NCBI RefSeq assembly: GCF_016597785.1
Contig: NZ_JAENJG010000001.1
Location: 1,736,001 to 1,800,000, forward strand
DNA length: 64,000 bases
Reading direction: 5' to 3'
Origin: Leucobacter sp. L43
Lineage (GTDB): Bacteria > Actinomycetota > Actinomycetes > Actinomycetales > Microbacteriaceae
Part shown: positions 17,836 to 28,438 of the stretch, in pieces
How positions within the stretch are numbered: position 1 is the first letter of the stretch
Layout: each line of letters begins with the position of its first letter
Notes under the pieces: model-generated
Told to the model about the DNA's origin: nothing
Databases searched by the model: none
Seen by the model: the letters and a program-made list of their open reading frames with translations, nothing else
Translations under genes and position numbers: made by a program

Positions 17836-18954
17836 TCACGCCGCGGCCTTCAACCCGGACCCGGTGAGCAGCACGACCGTCGTCTCGGAGGGCAGGACCG
17901 CGCCGCGCGCGACGAGCTCGCTCACCGCTGCGGCAGCCGTCGCGCTCGTCGGCTCGGCGTAGAGTCCGTGCGAGGCGAGCTCCGCGTGCGCTGAGCGGAT
18001 GTCCGCTTCCGGAATCGCCACCGTGCCGCCGCCGCTCTCGCGCAGTGCGTCGAGCATCGCGCCGAGCCGCAGTGGGTGGGAGATCGCCGTGCCTTCGGCG
18101 ATGGTCGCGCGCACCGGGCGGTTCGGCACCGGTTCTCCTGGTTTCACGTGGAACGCCGCATCCACCGGCGAGCAGTTGAGCGGCTGCGCGGCGTAGAGCC
18201 TCGGCACGCGCTCGATCTGGCCGGCGCGCAGCAGTTCGCGGAAGCCGAACGCGCACCCGAGCAGGCTGCTCCCCGCACCCACCGGCAGCACGACGGCGTC
18301 AGGAGCGCGGAACCCGAGGTCCTCCCAGATCTCGTAGGCGAGGGTCTTCGTACCCTCCAAGAAGAACGGCTGCCAGTTGTGGCTGGCGTACCAGCCCGCA
18401 CCGTGCGCAGCCGCAGCGATCGCCGCCTCCTGCGAGGCGACGCGCGGTCCCTCCACCAGCTCGATGCGCGCCCCGTACGCGCGCGCCTGCACGAGCTTGC
18501 CGGGCGAGGTGGTCGCCGGCGCGAAGACCGTGACGTCGAGCCCGCCCGCGGCACCGTAGGCGGAGATCGCGGCTCCGCCGTTGCCCGAGCTGTCCTCGAT
18601 CACCGCGCGCGCCCCCTGCTGCCGCAGCACCGAGAGCATCACGCTGGCGCCCCGATCCTTGAAGCTGCCGGTCGGGGAGCACCACTCCAGCTTCCACAGC
18701 GGCCGAGCGCTCCCCCAGACACCGGGCACCAGCGGAGTCCGCCCCTCGCCGAGCACGAGTGGTTCGTCGACGTCGAGGGCGAAGGCGGCCCGGTACCGCC
18801 AGAGCCCGGGAGCGCCGTGCTCGATATCCGCGCGGGTGATCCCCCGGCCCGGCGCGAGCAGCAGCGGTCCTCCCGAGTCCGAACGCCAACGACCCTGCTC
18901 GAGCGCGTATCGTGCGCCCGTCGCCGGGTCGAGGTAGGGAAGGACGTCGCTCAC
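17836..18954 (-). CDS. Threonine-synthase-like PLP enzyme
   Basis: A fold-type II pyridoxal-phosphate enzyme of about 372 residues. The PLP lysine sits in PTGSFKDRGAS (near residue 99), the phosphate-binding loop is SSGNGGAA, and the C-terminus has the TGSGLKAA ending shared with threonine synthases. The N-terminus (LDPATGARYAL) is short and lacks the extended domain of the long ThrC. It starts a few bases after gluD on the same strand: GTG 18954 has GAGG six bases upstream, and GTG 18960 is the alternative. It may form O-phosphohomoserine-derived threonine, or be a related beta-replacing lyase; position after an amino-acid importer favours amino-acid metabolism. Confidence 0.82.
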   Translation of the reverse strand: MSDVLPYLDPATGARYALEQGRWRSDSGGPLLLAPGRGITRADIEHGAPGLWRYRAAFALDVDEPLVLGEGRTPLVPGVWGSARPLWKLEWCSPTGSFKDRGASVMLSVLRQQGARAVIEDSSGNGGAAISAYGAAGGLDVTVFAPATTSPGKLVQARAYGARIELVEGPRVASQEAAIAAAAHGAGWYASHNWQPFFLEGTKTLAYEIWEDLGFRAPDAVVLPVGAGSSLLGCAFGFRELLRAGQIERVPRLYAAQPLNCSPVDAAFHVKPGEPVPNRPVRATIAEGTAISHPLRLGAMLDALRESGGGTVAIPEADIRSAHAELASHGLYAEPTSATAAAAVSELVARGAVLPSETTVVLLTGSGLKAAA

Positions 18955-18972
18955 GTGCACCTCAGCGAGAGA

Positions 18973-19914
18973 TCAACGGGTCCGGCGGCGGCCACCGGCA
19001 TCGTCGTCGCCGTCGGTCGCGCCGAGCCCTGCACCGAGCTCACCGCCGATCGAGGCCGCCACCGCTGCCGGCTTGGCCGCGGCCGTCGGCTTTCCGCTGC
19101 GCGTCGCTGCGAGCCGGCCTGCACGACGACCGAGCCACGACACCGTGAGGTTGATCGCCAGGTAGATCACGACGGCCACCACCCAGAAGGTGAAGAGGTA
19201 TCGATTGCCGTAGAACGTGGATGCCTGTTTCACCGTCGAGGCCAGCTCGGAGTAGGCCACGATGTAGCCGAGCGAGGTGTCCTTCAAGAGCACGACGAGC
19301 TGCGCGATGATGATCGGCAGCATCTGAGTGAAGGCCTGCGGGAACTCGATGAGCAAGCGCGTGCGCATCGGGGTCAGACCGATGGAGAGCCCCGCCTCGC
19401 GCTGGCCCTTGTTGAGGGCCACGATGCCCGCGCGCAGGGCCTCGCCGATGATCGCCCCGTTGTAGATGATGAGTGCGATGACCACCGCGCCGAACGCACC
19501 GGTCGACGCCACGAGCAGGATGAAGAGCATCATCAGCAGCACGGGCATCCCGCGGAAGAATTCGAGCAGCACGGTCGTCGGGATGCGGATGAATGCGTTC
19601 GTCGCCAGTCGCCCGAACGCGAAGACCATGCCGAGCAGCACCGCGCCGACCATCGCGACCGCAGCGGCGCGCAGGGTGTTCCACACGCCCCGTCCGATGA
19701 ACTGCCAGACCTCGCCGTAGGCGAGCACGTCCCAGCGCGACGCGTCGAACATTCCGGGGTTCTCGTTGCCGTTGACCGAGATCTGCGGCTGAGCCAGCCG
19801 CCAGACCACCCAGCCGAGCAGTGCCGCGAGCGCGATGACTCCGACGACGGAGATGATGCGGGATCGCCGACGCGCTTTCGGGCCGGGGGCGTCGTAGAGA
19901 ACGGTCGCACTCAT
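18973..19914 (-). CDS. gluD: Glutamate-type ABC transporter permease (GluD-like)
   Basis: A 313-residue polar-amino-acid ABC permease. After a 40-residue cytoplasmic start and one helix come the permease core and the EAA-type loop (GLSIGLTPMRTRLLIEFPQA), which contacts the ATPase. It ends in a long basic, alanine-rich tail after the last helix (LGRRAGRLAATRSGKPTAAA). Its ATG overlaps the stop of gluC by 4 bp. The gene set and order gluA-gluB-gluC-gluD is that of the Corynebacterium glutamate importer; substrate assignment rests on this and on the binding protein. Confidence 0.9.
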   Translation of the reverse strand: MSATVLYDAPGPKARRRSRIISVVGVIALAALLGWVVWRLAQPQISVNGNENPGMFDASRWDVLAYGEVWQFIGRGVWNTLRAAAVAMVGAVLLGMVFAFGRLATNAFIRIPTTVLLEFFRGMPVLLMMLFILLVASTGAFGAVVIALIIYNGAIIGEALRAGIVALNKGQREAGLSIGLTPMRTRLLIEFPQAFTQMLPIIIAQLVVLLKDTSLGYIVAYSELASTVKQASTFYGNRYLFTFWVVAVVIYLAINLTVSWLGRRAGRLAATRSGKPTAAAKPAAVAASIGGELGAGLGATDGDDDAGGRRRTR

Positions 19915-20561
19915 CGCAGCACCCGCACCTTCTTCTCGATCTGCCCGGCGAGCAGGCCGAGCGGAATGGTGATCAGGAGATAGAAGCAGGCGACACCGAC
20001 GAGAATCGGGATCACCGCCTGGCCGTTGCTGTTGGTGAGCTGCCGTGCGGTGGCGAACAGCTCGACCACGAAGAACCCGCCGGCGACCGACGTATTCTTC
20101 GTCAGCGCGATGAAGACGTTGATCAGGGGCGGGACGACCATGCGCAGCGCCTGGGGCAGCACGATCAACGAGAGCGTCTGCCCGAAGCCGAGCCCGATGG
20201 AGCGGGCGGCCTCGGCCTGACCGACGGGCACGCCGTTGATGCCGCTGCGGAGCGCCTCGGCCACGAATGGCGAGGTGTAGACGGCGAGCCCGATGGAGGC
20301 GAGCAGCGCGTAAGGCGGCTTGTCCGGCACGATCAGCGGCAGCACGAAGACCATGAAGAGCAGCAGCAGGGTCAGCGGAATATTGCGGATCAGCTCGGTG
20401 TATGCCGTCGCGAAGCCGCGCAGCGACGACACCGGGCAGATGCGCAGCACGGCGACGACGAGTCCGATGAGCAGCGCGCCGACACCTCCGAAGAGCAGCA
20501 GCTGCAGCGTCATCAGGAAGCCGGCGAGAATGTCGTCGGCGTTCGCCAGTAGGACGTCCAC
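19911..20561 (-). CDS. gluC: Glutamate-type ABC transporter permease (GluC-like)
   Basis: A 216-residue amino-acid ABC permease of the His/Glu/Gln family (HisM type). The EAA loop is visible in VGQAEAARSIGLGFGQTLSL, and the protein ends GLLAGQIEKKVRVLR. I place the start at GTG 20561 (VDVLLANADD) because AGAAGGGA lies eight bases upstream; the frame continues upstream into a hairpin, so a longer form is unlikely. It is separated from gluB by an attenuator-like hairpin and coupled to gluD by a 4-bp overlap. It forms the membrane channel with GluD. Confidence 0.9.
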   Translation of the reverse strand: MDVLLANADDILAGFLMTLQLLLFGGVGALLIGLVVAVLRICPVSSLRGFATAYTELIRNIPLTLLLLFMVFVLPLIVPDKPPYALLASIGLAVYTSPFVAEALRSGINGVPVGQAEAARSIGLGFGQTLSLIVLPQALRMVVPPLINVFIALTKNTSVAGGFFVVELFATARQLTNSNGQAVIPILVGVACFYLLITIPLGLLAGQIEKKVRVLR

Positions 20562-20588
20562 GATCGGGATCCCTTCTTGAGGGCGGAT

Positions 20589-20616
20589 CCCGGGGGCGGC
20601 TCGCACCGCCCCCGGG
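20589..20616 (-). terminator. Hairpin between gluB and gluC, likely attenuator
   Basis: Perfect 11-bp GC stem (CCCGGGGGCGG and CCGCCCCCGGG) with a 6-nt loop, 52 bp past the gluB stop and 27 bp before gluC. There is no T-run. Such hairpins often let the binding-protein message exceed that of the permeases, either by partial termination or by shielding the 3' end. Confidence 0.7.
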
Positions 20617-20668
20617 TCAGCTCAGTTCCGAACGAGTGGATGGATAGGAGAAAAGGTGTCGAGCGAGG

Positions 20669-21553
20669 TCAGTAGCGGTCGATCGCCGGGGGTTCCGGCG
20701 TCTCCAGCACCTTGCCGGCGGTCTTCTCCCAGGCCGCCGCCCAGTCGCCGTTGTCGAAGGACTCCTCGAGCGTGTCGTTCACGAAGGCGCGGAACTCGTC
20801 GTCGCCCTTCATGAGCCCGATGCCGTATGGCTCCTCGGTGAACGGGTTCTCGACGACCTCGAACTCGCCCTCGTTCTGGTCGGCGAGGCCGGCGAGGATC
20901 ACGTTGTCGGTCGACACTGCGACGACCTCACCCGAACGAAGCGGCTCGAGGCAGTTGGAGTAGGTGTCCGTGGCGAGGACCTCGACGCCGGCCTCCTTCA
21001 GGTTCTCCTCGGAGGTCGAACCGGTGACCGAGCAGACCTTCTCGCCCTTCACATCGTCGATGCCCGTGATGCCGTCGGGGTTGCCCGAGAGCACGAGGAG
21101 ATCCTGACCCGCGGTGTAGTAGGGGCCGCCGAAGTCGATGACCTTCTTGCGGTCGTCGTTGATCGTGTACGTGGCGATGACGAGGTCGACCTCGCCGTTC
21201 TCGATGAAGGGCTCGCGGTTCGCGGAGACCGCTTCCTTCCACTCGATCTGGTCTTCCGAGATGCCGAGCTTCGCGGCGATGATCTTGCCCATCTCGACAT
21301 CGAAGCCCTCGGGGGAGTTCGTGGTGGGGTTCATCAGGCCGAAGAGCGGCTGGTCGTACTTCGTGCCGATCGTGATCTTGCCGGCTTCATTCAGCTTCGC
21401 CATGGTCGTGCCGTCTTCGAAGCTGACGTCCTCCGCCGGCGCCGGCGCCGACGATTCCTCGCCGGCGTCATTCGGCGAGCCGGAGGCGCAAGCGGTGAGG
21501 GCCAGGAGTCCTGCTGCGGCGAGGACGGCTCCGTACTGAGCAATTCGCATCAT
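20669..21553 (-). CDS. gluB: Glutamate-type ABC transporter binding lipoprotein (GluB-like)
   Basis: A 294-residue extracellular solute-binding protein, family 3. It has a lipoprotein signal: a short basic start, a hydrophobic stretch and the lipobox LTAC with cysteine at residue 22. The mature protein shows typical phrases of polar amino-acid binders: GKITIGTKYDQPLFG, SPEGFDVEMGKIIAAKLG and FGGPYYTAGQDLLV. It should capture glutamate or a related amino acid outside the membrane and hand it to GluCD. Two ATG codons in a row (21553, 21550) are both possible starts. A run of 13 G lies in the leader between gluA and gluB. Confidence 0.92.
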   Translation of the reverse strand: MMRIAQYGAVLAAAGLLALTACASGSPNDAGEESSAPAPAEDVSFEDGTTMAKLNEAGKITIGTKYDQPLFGLMNPTTNSPEGFDVEMGKIIAAKLGISEDQIEWKEAVSANREPFIENGEVDLVIATYTINDDRKKVIDFGGPYYTAGQDLLVLSGNPDGITGIDDVKGEKVCSVTGSTSEENLKEAGVEVLATDTYSNCLEPLRSGEVVAVSTDNVILAGLADQNEGEFEVVENPFTEEPYGIGLMKGDDEFRAFVNDTLEESFDNGDWAAAWEKTAGKVLETPEPPAIDRY

Positions 21554-21626
21554 TTCTGCTTTCTCTTCGGTGAGTTGGGGCGCGGTGACGCTGTCGGCCT
21601 GCGGCCAGCGGCGTCGAATTCGTGGC

Positions 21627-21639
21627 GGGGGGGGGGGGG
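21627..21639. repeat. Homopolymer of 13 G between gluA and gluB
   Basis: An uninterrupted 13-base G run on the plus strand (C run in the transcript), 5 bp after the gluA stop and about 75 bp upstream of the gluB start. It is outside both coding regions. Such tracts slip during replication and in sequencing. Confidence 0.95.
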
Positions 21640-21644
21640 ACGAG

Positions 21645-22421
<777 letters not shown>

Positions 22422-22517
22422 GCTGCGATCGTACAAACAGAGCGGCTCGCGGTGCTAGTTCTTGTGCCACTGCCACAAAGCTGGTTAGGGTGAGGGAAAA
22501 CGCCTGATGATCGGCCA

Positions 22518-22554
22518 GAACGCTCGAAGATGCGCACCGAAGTGCCGAGCGTTC
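22518..22554 (-). terminator. Hairpin after the zinc permease gene
   Basis: Perfect 9-bp stem GAACGCTCG / CGAGCGTTC (22518-22526 and 22546-22554) whose 19-nt loop can itself fold as GCAC-CGAA-GTGC. It lies 31 bp beyond the last gene of the zinc transporter operon. No T-run, so a terminator is likely but not certain. Confidence 0.55.
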
Positions 22555-22585
22555 TCGAGGAATGCCCGAATCGGTGACGCAATCG

Positions 22586-23380
22586 TTACCGAGCTGACAC
22601 CTTCCGGGCGCCCCATGCCGCGCAGATGAGGAACATCGCGGTGAGCACGAGCCCGACCGATCCACCCGCCGCGATCGAGAACTCCCTCGAGATCCACAAT
22701 CCGATCAGACCCCCCGCGATCCCCAGCACGGCCGAGATCACCGGTATCCACTCGAGCCGCTGAGTCAGCGCGCGCGCAGCCGCGGCAGGGGCGATGAGCA
22801 CTGCGACGCCGAGGATCGCGCCGACCGCAGGCATCGCGACGACGACCGATGCGGCGATCACTCCGGTCACGGCGAGCTCGATCGGCCAGCTGCGGAAGCC
22901 GGCCGCGGCGAAGCCGACCGGGTCGAACGTGTGGAAGAGCATGCGGCGCCCGAACACCGCGACGAGCACGAGGGCTGCGACCAGCACGCTCGCGGTCACG
23001 ACGACGTCGGTGAGGCTCGCCCCGAGCGGCGAGCCCACGAGCAATGCCTCGACCGGTACGCCGAGCCCGGGGTTCAGTGCGGCGAGCAGCGTGCCGAGCG
23101 CGAAGCCGAACGAGAGCACCACTCCGCTCGTGACCTGACGGCCCTGTCCGGGAATGCGGGCCAGCACCGTCATGGCGAGCACGAGCACCGCTGCGAAGAG
23201 CGCCTGGCCGATCAGCAGGTTCCACCCGGCCAGCGCGAACACCACGCCGCCCGGAAAGGTCGCGTGGCTGAGCGCCACGGCGAAGAACGAGCGCCGGCGC
23301 AGCACGATCAGCGTGCCGGCGACTCCGGAGAGCAGGCCGAGCAGCGCGAGTTCGAGCGACGCGAGTGCGAAATAACTCAT
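22586..23380 (-). CDS. Zinc/manganese ABC transporter permease, second copy
   Basis: A 264-residue ABC-3 family permease with about eight membrane helices. Diagnostic stretches are GVAGTLIVLRRRSFFAVALS and HATFPGGVVFALAG, the conserved inner loop of metal permeases. The start at 23380 overlaps the stop of the preceding permease (ATGA). It is the fourth and last gene of the operon binding protein-ATPase-permease-permease. Two different permeases in one system are usual for SitABCD/MntABCD-type metal importers, so the pair probably forms a heterodimer. Metal preference is judged from the binding protein. Confidence 0.9.
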   Translation of the reverse strand: MSYFALASLELALLGLLSGVAGTLIVLRRRSFFAVALSHATFPGGVVFALAGWNLLIGQALFAAVLVLAMTVLARIPGQGRQVTSGVVLSFGFALGTLLAALNPGLGVPVEALLVGSPLGASLTDVVVTASVLVAALVLVAVFGRRMLFHTFDPVGFAAAGFRSWPIELAVTGVIAASVVVAMPAVGAILGVAVLIAPAAAARALTQRLEWIPVISAVLGIAGGLIGLWISREFSIAAGGSVGLVLTAMFLICAAWGARKVSAR

Positions 23381-24273
23381 GCCGCGACCGACCTCCGCAG
23401 GGCCGCGGCACCTCCGCGGATCAGTGCCGCGACCACGTAGGCGGCGACGAGCAGGAGCACCACGACAGCCCCCGGAGACACCGTCGCCCCCAGCGACGTC
23501 GACCACTCGAATGAGAGCCACAGCCCCGCGATGCCCGCCCCGAGGGGAAGCAGGATCGCGACGGGGATGAGCAGCGCGAATCCGCGCGTGAGCAGTCGCG
23601 CCGCGGCCATCGGAACGGTGAGCAGTGCGATGACCATGAGCACGCCCAGCGCCTGCACCCCGGCCACGACGAGCAGCGCGACGGCGACCGAGAGTGCGAG
23701 GTCGGCGCGCAGCACCCGGAACCCCGCGGCCTCAGCCCCGGCGGCGTCGAACGAGCGGAAGAACTGCGCGCGCCAGGTGAGGCCCACGACCGCGACCGCG
23801 ACGATCGCGACGATGAGGATCTGCCAGAGCTGCGTCTCGGTCACCGTGAGGAGACGCCCGAACAGCAGTTCCTTGAGTTCCGAGACGTAGCCCTTCTGCT
23901 TCGACACGAGCACCACGCCGAGGCTGAAGAGCCCGGTGAGCACCACCGCGATCGCCGCGTCGGCCCCGACGCCGCCCCGATGCTCGATGACGGTGAAGAG
24001 CACGGCTGCGAGGATCGCGGCGACCACCGCTCCCGGGAGCAGACCGGCGGAGCCGCCGATCGCGGAGCCGACGACGAGGCCGGGAAACACGGAGTGCACG
24101 AGACCGTCGCTCACGAACTCGAGTTCCCGAAAGCTGATGAAGAGCCCGACGATGCCGGCCGCGACCGCGAGGATCGCGACGGTGACCAGGGCGCGCCACA
24201 TGAACGGCAGTGAGAAGATGTCGATCGGACCGAGCAGCATGAGGTGGAAGGCGGGCGACAGCACCGACGGCAT
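23377..24273 (-). CDS. znuB: Zinc/manganese ABC transporter permease, first copy
   Basis: A 298-residue ABC-3 metal permease. The family loop is FRELEFVSDGLVHSVFPGLV, and the segment GRLLTVTETQLWQILIVA is also typical. About 25 residues longer at the N-terminus than the second permease. Its ATG shares one base with the ATPase stop (TGATG) and its own stop overlaps the next permease by 4 bp, so all genes are translationally coupled. It moves the metal ion across the membrane with the ATPase just upstream. Confidence 0.9.
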   Translation of the reverse strand: MPSVLSPAFHLMLLGPIDIFSLPFMWRALVTVAILAVAAGIVGLFISFRELEFVSDGLVHSVFPGLVVGSAIGGSAGLLPGAVVAAILAAVLFTVIEHRGGVGADAAIAVVLTGLFSLGVVLVSKQKGYVSELKELLFGRLLTVTETQLWQILIVAIVAVAVVGLTWRAQFFRSFDAAGAEAAGFRVLRADLALSVAVALLVVAGVQALGVLMVIALLTVPMAAARLLTRGFALLIPVAILLPLGAGIAGLWLSFEWSTSLGATVSPGAVVVLLLVAAYVVAALIRGGAAALRRSVAA

Positions 24274-25171
24274 CACTCGGTCTCCCGCGTCGTCGTCACG
24301 GTGTGGTGATCGAGTTCCACCGTCGTGTCCTGGAACGCGTGCTGCACCGCGTCGAGGGTGAGCGCCTGTTCGACGGGACCGTACGCCGCCGGATGGCCCG
24401 GCTGATTCGGGTGGTGACCGCTCGCGAGCAGCAGCGCGTGGGAGCACGCCTCCTGAGCGATCTCCAGATCGTGCGTCGACACGATGATCGTGCGCCCTTC
24501 TGCTCGCAGCTCTCTCACGAGACGCAGCAGCACGTCGCGGTTCTCCCGATCGAGCCCGTTGAAGGGTTCGTCGAGGAGGAGGAGCCGCGGGTCGGAGACG
24601 AGCGCCCGCGCGAGAATGCCCCGCTGCTGCTGACCGCCCGAGAGCTCGCCGAAACGGCGCGACGCCCAGGCGGAGAGACCCACGCGTTCGAGCGCCCGAG
24701 AGACCGCCTCGCGGCCGGTTCGGCCGATCGGGCGCAGTGCTCCGCGCGAGCGGTAGAGACCCATGGTCACGACCTGGCGGAGCGTGACCGGAAGCGTCGC
24801 ATCGCGGGTGTCCGCCTGCGGCAAGGACCCGATGCGGCGCCTGGCACGATCCGGAGTCTCGCCGAGCACCCGGATCGAACCGCCGGTGAGTTCGGCCAGC
24901 CCCAGGATGCCGCGCAGCAGCGTCGATTTGCCCGAGCCGTTCGGTCCGATCAGCGCGACCGCTGCGCCCACGGGAACCGCGAGCGTCAGGCCCTCGACCC
25001 GCGACGTCCCGTGGTATCCGAAGGCTGCCCCTTCGAGCACCAACGCCGCATCGGAGGCTGCGAGCGCGCCTCTCTCGGCACCCCCGTCGGCCCCGCCTGC
25101 CTGCATCGGCTCCGGGGCTGCGCAGTGCTGCGCGTCGCCGGGATCAGATGCTGCTGCGTCGCGTGCGGCCG

Positions 25172-25175
<4 letters not shown>
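24273..25175 (-). CDS. znuC: Zinc/manganese ABC transporter ATPase
   Basis: A 300-residue ABC ATPase with Walker A GPNGSGKST (residues 77-85), signature LSGGQQQR and Walker B LLLLDEPFNGLD. The start is fixed by its 4-bp overlap with the binding-protein stop. This gives an unusual 45-residue N-terminal extension rich in alanine, aspartate and glycine and containing one cysteine and one histidine; it has no similarity I know. The remainder matches ZnuC/MntB-type proteins. It energises the two permeases encoded just downstream. Confidence 0.92.
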
Positions 25176-26272
<1,097 letters not shown>

Positions 26273-26286
26273 GACACACTTTCTAA

Positions 26287-26301
26287 TGAGAACGAGTATC
26301 A
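26287..26301. promoter_or_regulatory. Zur-like palindrome before znuA
   Basis: TGAGAACGAGTATCA is an imperfect 15-bp inverted repeat. It differs at three positions from TGAAAACGATTTTCA, the general form of actinobacterial Zur boxes as I recall it. It is 15-29 bp upstream of the znuA start, inside the only AT-rich part of this gap, so a bound repressor would block the promoter. Confidence 0.6.
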
Positions 26302-26413
26302 CTATACACCCCACGCCGGCAACGGCGTCCTCGCTGCGCCGGCACCAGGCACCTCGGAGGAACGGACGCGCTTCGACGCGCATTCCCGGCGCTGGCGCTC
26401 GTAAGCTGGGCGG

Positions 26414-27811
26414 ATGGAAGACGCGACGGCGGAGACCGCGCTGGCATGGCGCGACGCGCTCCGCCGCGGCGACGTCTCCGCGCGCGAGGTGGCCGAACGG
26501 TATCTGCGCCGCATCGAGGCGCACCACGAACTCGGAGCATTCCTCGCGGTCATCGGCGACCAGGCTCACTCGGACGCGACGGCAGCCGACGCGCGATTCG
26601 CGGCGACATCACGCTCGGAACGCTCGACGCTGCCTCGTCTCCATGGGCTGCCCATCGCCGTCAAGGACCTCGTAGAGGTCGCCGGAATGGCGACGACCCG
26701 CGGCAGCGCCGCCCTTCGCCACCGCGTGGCCACCGCCGACGCTCCGGGAGTCGCGATGCTGCGCGCGGCCGGCGCGATTCCGCTCGGGAAGACGCAGGTG
26801 TCGGAGCTCGGACTGACCGGTTACTCCGAGAACGCCATCGCGCCACCCGCGCGCAATCCGCTCGACCCCTCGCGCACTCCGGGCGGATCCTCCGGCGGGA
26901 GCGCGGCTGCGGTCGCGGCCGATCTCATCCCCATGGGTCCGGGAACGGATGGCGGCGGTTCGATCCGCATCCCAGCGCTCGCGTGCGGTCTCGTCGGACT
27001 CAAGCCGGGTCTCGGCGCGGTGCCAGGGGATCTGGCCGCGGCCGCTCCCTCCCTGCACGACGAGTTCGGTGCGCCGCGGTTGACGGTGAGCGGCCCCTTG
27101 GCCCGGGACCCGGCCGACGCGGCGATGCTCTTCGATGCGCAGCGCGGCGCGACGCGGGAGCCAGCCTTGGCGGCCGTGCGCGCCGCCGATGAGCTCACCG
27201 GACTCCGCATCGCGTACTCTGCGGCCTCGCCGTTCGCATCGGTGTATCCCATCGCGCTCAGTGCCGAATCAGGCTGCGCGTTCGAGGCGGCCAGGGAGCG
27301 CCTCGCCGCCCGCGGTCACCGCATCGATGAGGCGACCTTCGCCTACGACCCCGAGTACCCCGAGGCGTTCACGACCTCGTGGACGGCGGGCCTCTCGCGT
27401 CTGGCGCTCGCTCCCGATGCCGCTGCACGCCTGATGCCGCTCACCAGCCTCTTCCGCGAGCGCGCCCGCGCACGAACCGTCGAGGCGCATGAGCGCGCAG
27501 GGGCACGGCTGCGCGATTTCGCCGCAGACGCGCGACAGCAGTGGGGCGCCTACGATGCCGTCCTCACTCCCGGACTCACGATGCTCCCCCCGCGCGTCGG
27601 CACCTTCACATCGATGCATCCGGATGACGACTACCGGCTGCAGTGCGAGTGGGCTCCCTTCACGTCGATGGTGAACGTCTCAGGGCTGCCCGCGGTCGCT
27701 GTGCCGGTGATGCGGCTGCCGACCGGGCACGCAATGGGGGTGCAACTCATCGGCAGGATCGGCTCCGAGTCGCAGTTGCTGCAACTCGCGGCGCAGCTCA
27801 CGTCCCCGTGA
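26414..27811 (+). CDS. Amidase signature family hydrolase
   Basis: A 465-residue amidase. The Ser-cisSer-Lys triad is clear: K84 in GLPIAVKDLVEVAG, S159 in TPGGSSGGSAAAV, and the nucleophile S183 in GTDGGGSIRIPA, with the usual 24-residue distance between the serines. No signal peptide, so it works in the cytoplasm. It is a stand-alone amidase rather than GatA, since gatB/gatC are absent and GatA-specific regions are not seen. The substrate may be a small aliphatic or aryl amide. It is divergent from znuA and convergent with nothing; hsp20 follows on the same strand after its own control region. Confidence 0.9.
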   Translation: MEDATAETALAWRDALRRGDVSAREVAERYLRRIEAHHELGAFLAVIGDQAHSDATAADARFAATSRSERSTLPRLHGLPIAVKDLVEVAGMATTRGSAALRHRVATADAPGVAMLRAAGAIPLGKTQVSELGLTGYSENAIAPPARNPLDPSRTPGGSSGGSAAAVAADLIPMGPGTDGGGSIRIPALACGLVGLKPGLGAVPGDLAAAAPSLHDEFGAPRLTVSGPLARDPADAAMLFDAQRGATREPALAAVRAADELTGLRIAYSAASPFASVYPIALSAESGCAFEAARERLAARGHRIDEATFAYDPEYPEAFTTSWTAGLSRLALAPDAAARLMPLTSLFRERARARTVEAHERAGARLRDFAADARQQWGAYDAVLTPGLTMLPPRVGTFTSMHPDDDYRLQCEWAPFTSMVNVSGLPAVAVPVMRLPTGHAMGVQLIGRIGSESQLLQLAAQLTSP

Positions 27812-27892
27812 GTGCGCCGTCGCGCCCCTCTCGGCAACTCGACCGCGACTACCGACAGACCGCTATTTTCAGAGATCTTGCAGCGAGCTTCA

Positions 27893-27919
27893 TTAGCACT
27901 CTCAGGTACCGAGTGCTAA
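27893..27919. promoter_or_regulatory. CIRCE element (HrcA operator) before hsp20
   Basis: TTAGCACTC-N9-GAGTGCTAA, a perfect match to the CIRCE consensus. It ends 56 bp before the hsp20 start. HrcA represses through this element at normal temperature. Confidence 0.97.
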
Positions 27920-27930
27920 TTTATATGCAC

Positions 27931-27951
27931 ATTGAGTGACCTCCACTCAAG
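27931..27951. promoter_or_regulatory. HAIR-like element (HspR operator) before hsp20
   Basis: ATTGAGT-N7-ACTCAAG differs by one base from the HAIR consensus CTTGAGT-N7-ACTCAAG. It begins 11 bp after the CIRCE element and ends 24 bp before the start codon, so HspR could act together with HrcA. Confidence 0.85.
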
Positions 27952-27975
27952 TTTCACTGGAAGGAGAAAATCATC

Positions 27976-28419
27976 ATGGCAATGACATTCGATCCCTTCA
28001 GCGAGCTGGATCGCTGGGCCGCAGGAGCGCTCCAGCAAGCGCGCTCCGGTCCGCGCCAGATGCCGGTCGACCTCCAGCGCGACCACGAGCGGTACGTCTT
28101 GAACGCCGATCTGCCCGGCGTCGACCCGGGCTCGATCGACGTCGATGTCGACGGCCAGCTCCTGACAATCCGCGCGCAGCGCACCGCCGACGTGGCAGAA
28201 GGCTCGAAGTGGCTCACGCGTGAGCGCCCCTCCGGCACCTATCTGCGGCAGTTCAGCGTCGGGCAGGGCGTCGACATCGCCGGCATCTCCGCCTCGTACG
28301 ACAACGGCGTGCTCAGCGTCGTGATCCCCGTGAGCGAGCAGGCGAAGCCGCGCAAGATCGCCGTGCAGGGTCAGTCCGAGCACGTCGAGAGCGACACTCA
28401 GAAGTCCCTGACCCACTGA
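27976..28419 (+). CDS. Small heat-shock protein (Hsp20/alpha-crystallin)
   Basis: A 147-residue holdase chaperone that binds unfolding proteins without ATP. The alpha-crystallin domain covers about residues 30-130: VDLQRDHERYVLNADLPGVD, IDVDVDGQLLTIRAQR, and RERPSGTYLRQFSVG followed by YDNGVLSVVIPV, with the family A-x-x-x-n-G-v-L pattern. The N-terminal arm is short (MAMTFDPFSELDRW). A strong ribosome site AAGGAGA precedes the ATG. Dual control by HrcA (CIRCE) and HspR (HAIR) is written in the 80 bp upstream, so expression should rise sharply on heat shock. Confidence 0.96.
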   Translation: MAMTFDPFSELDRWAAGALQQARSGPRQMPVDLQRDHERYVLNADLPGVDPGSIDVDVDGQLLTIRAQRTADVAEGSKWLTRERPSGTYLRQFSVGQGVDIAGISASYDNGVLSVVIPVSEQAKPRKIAVQGQSEHVESDTQKSLTH

Positions 28420-28438
28420 TCCGGCACCGTACGCACGC

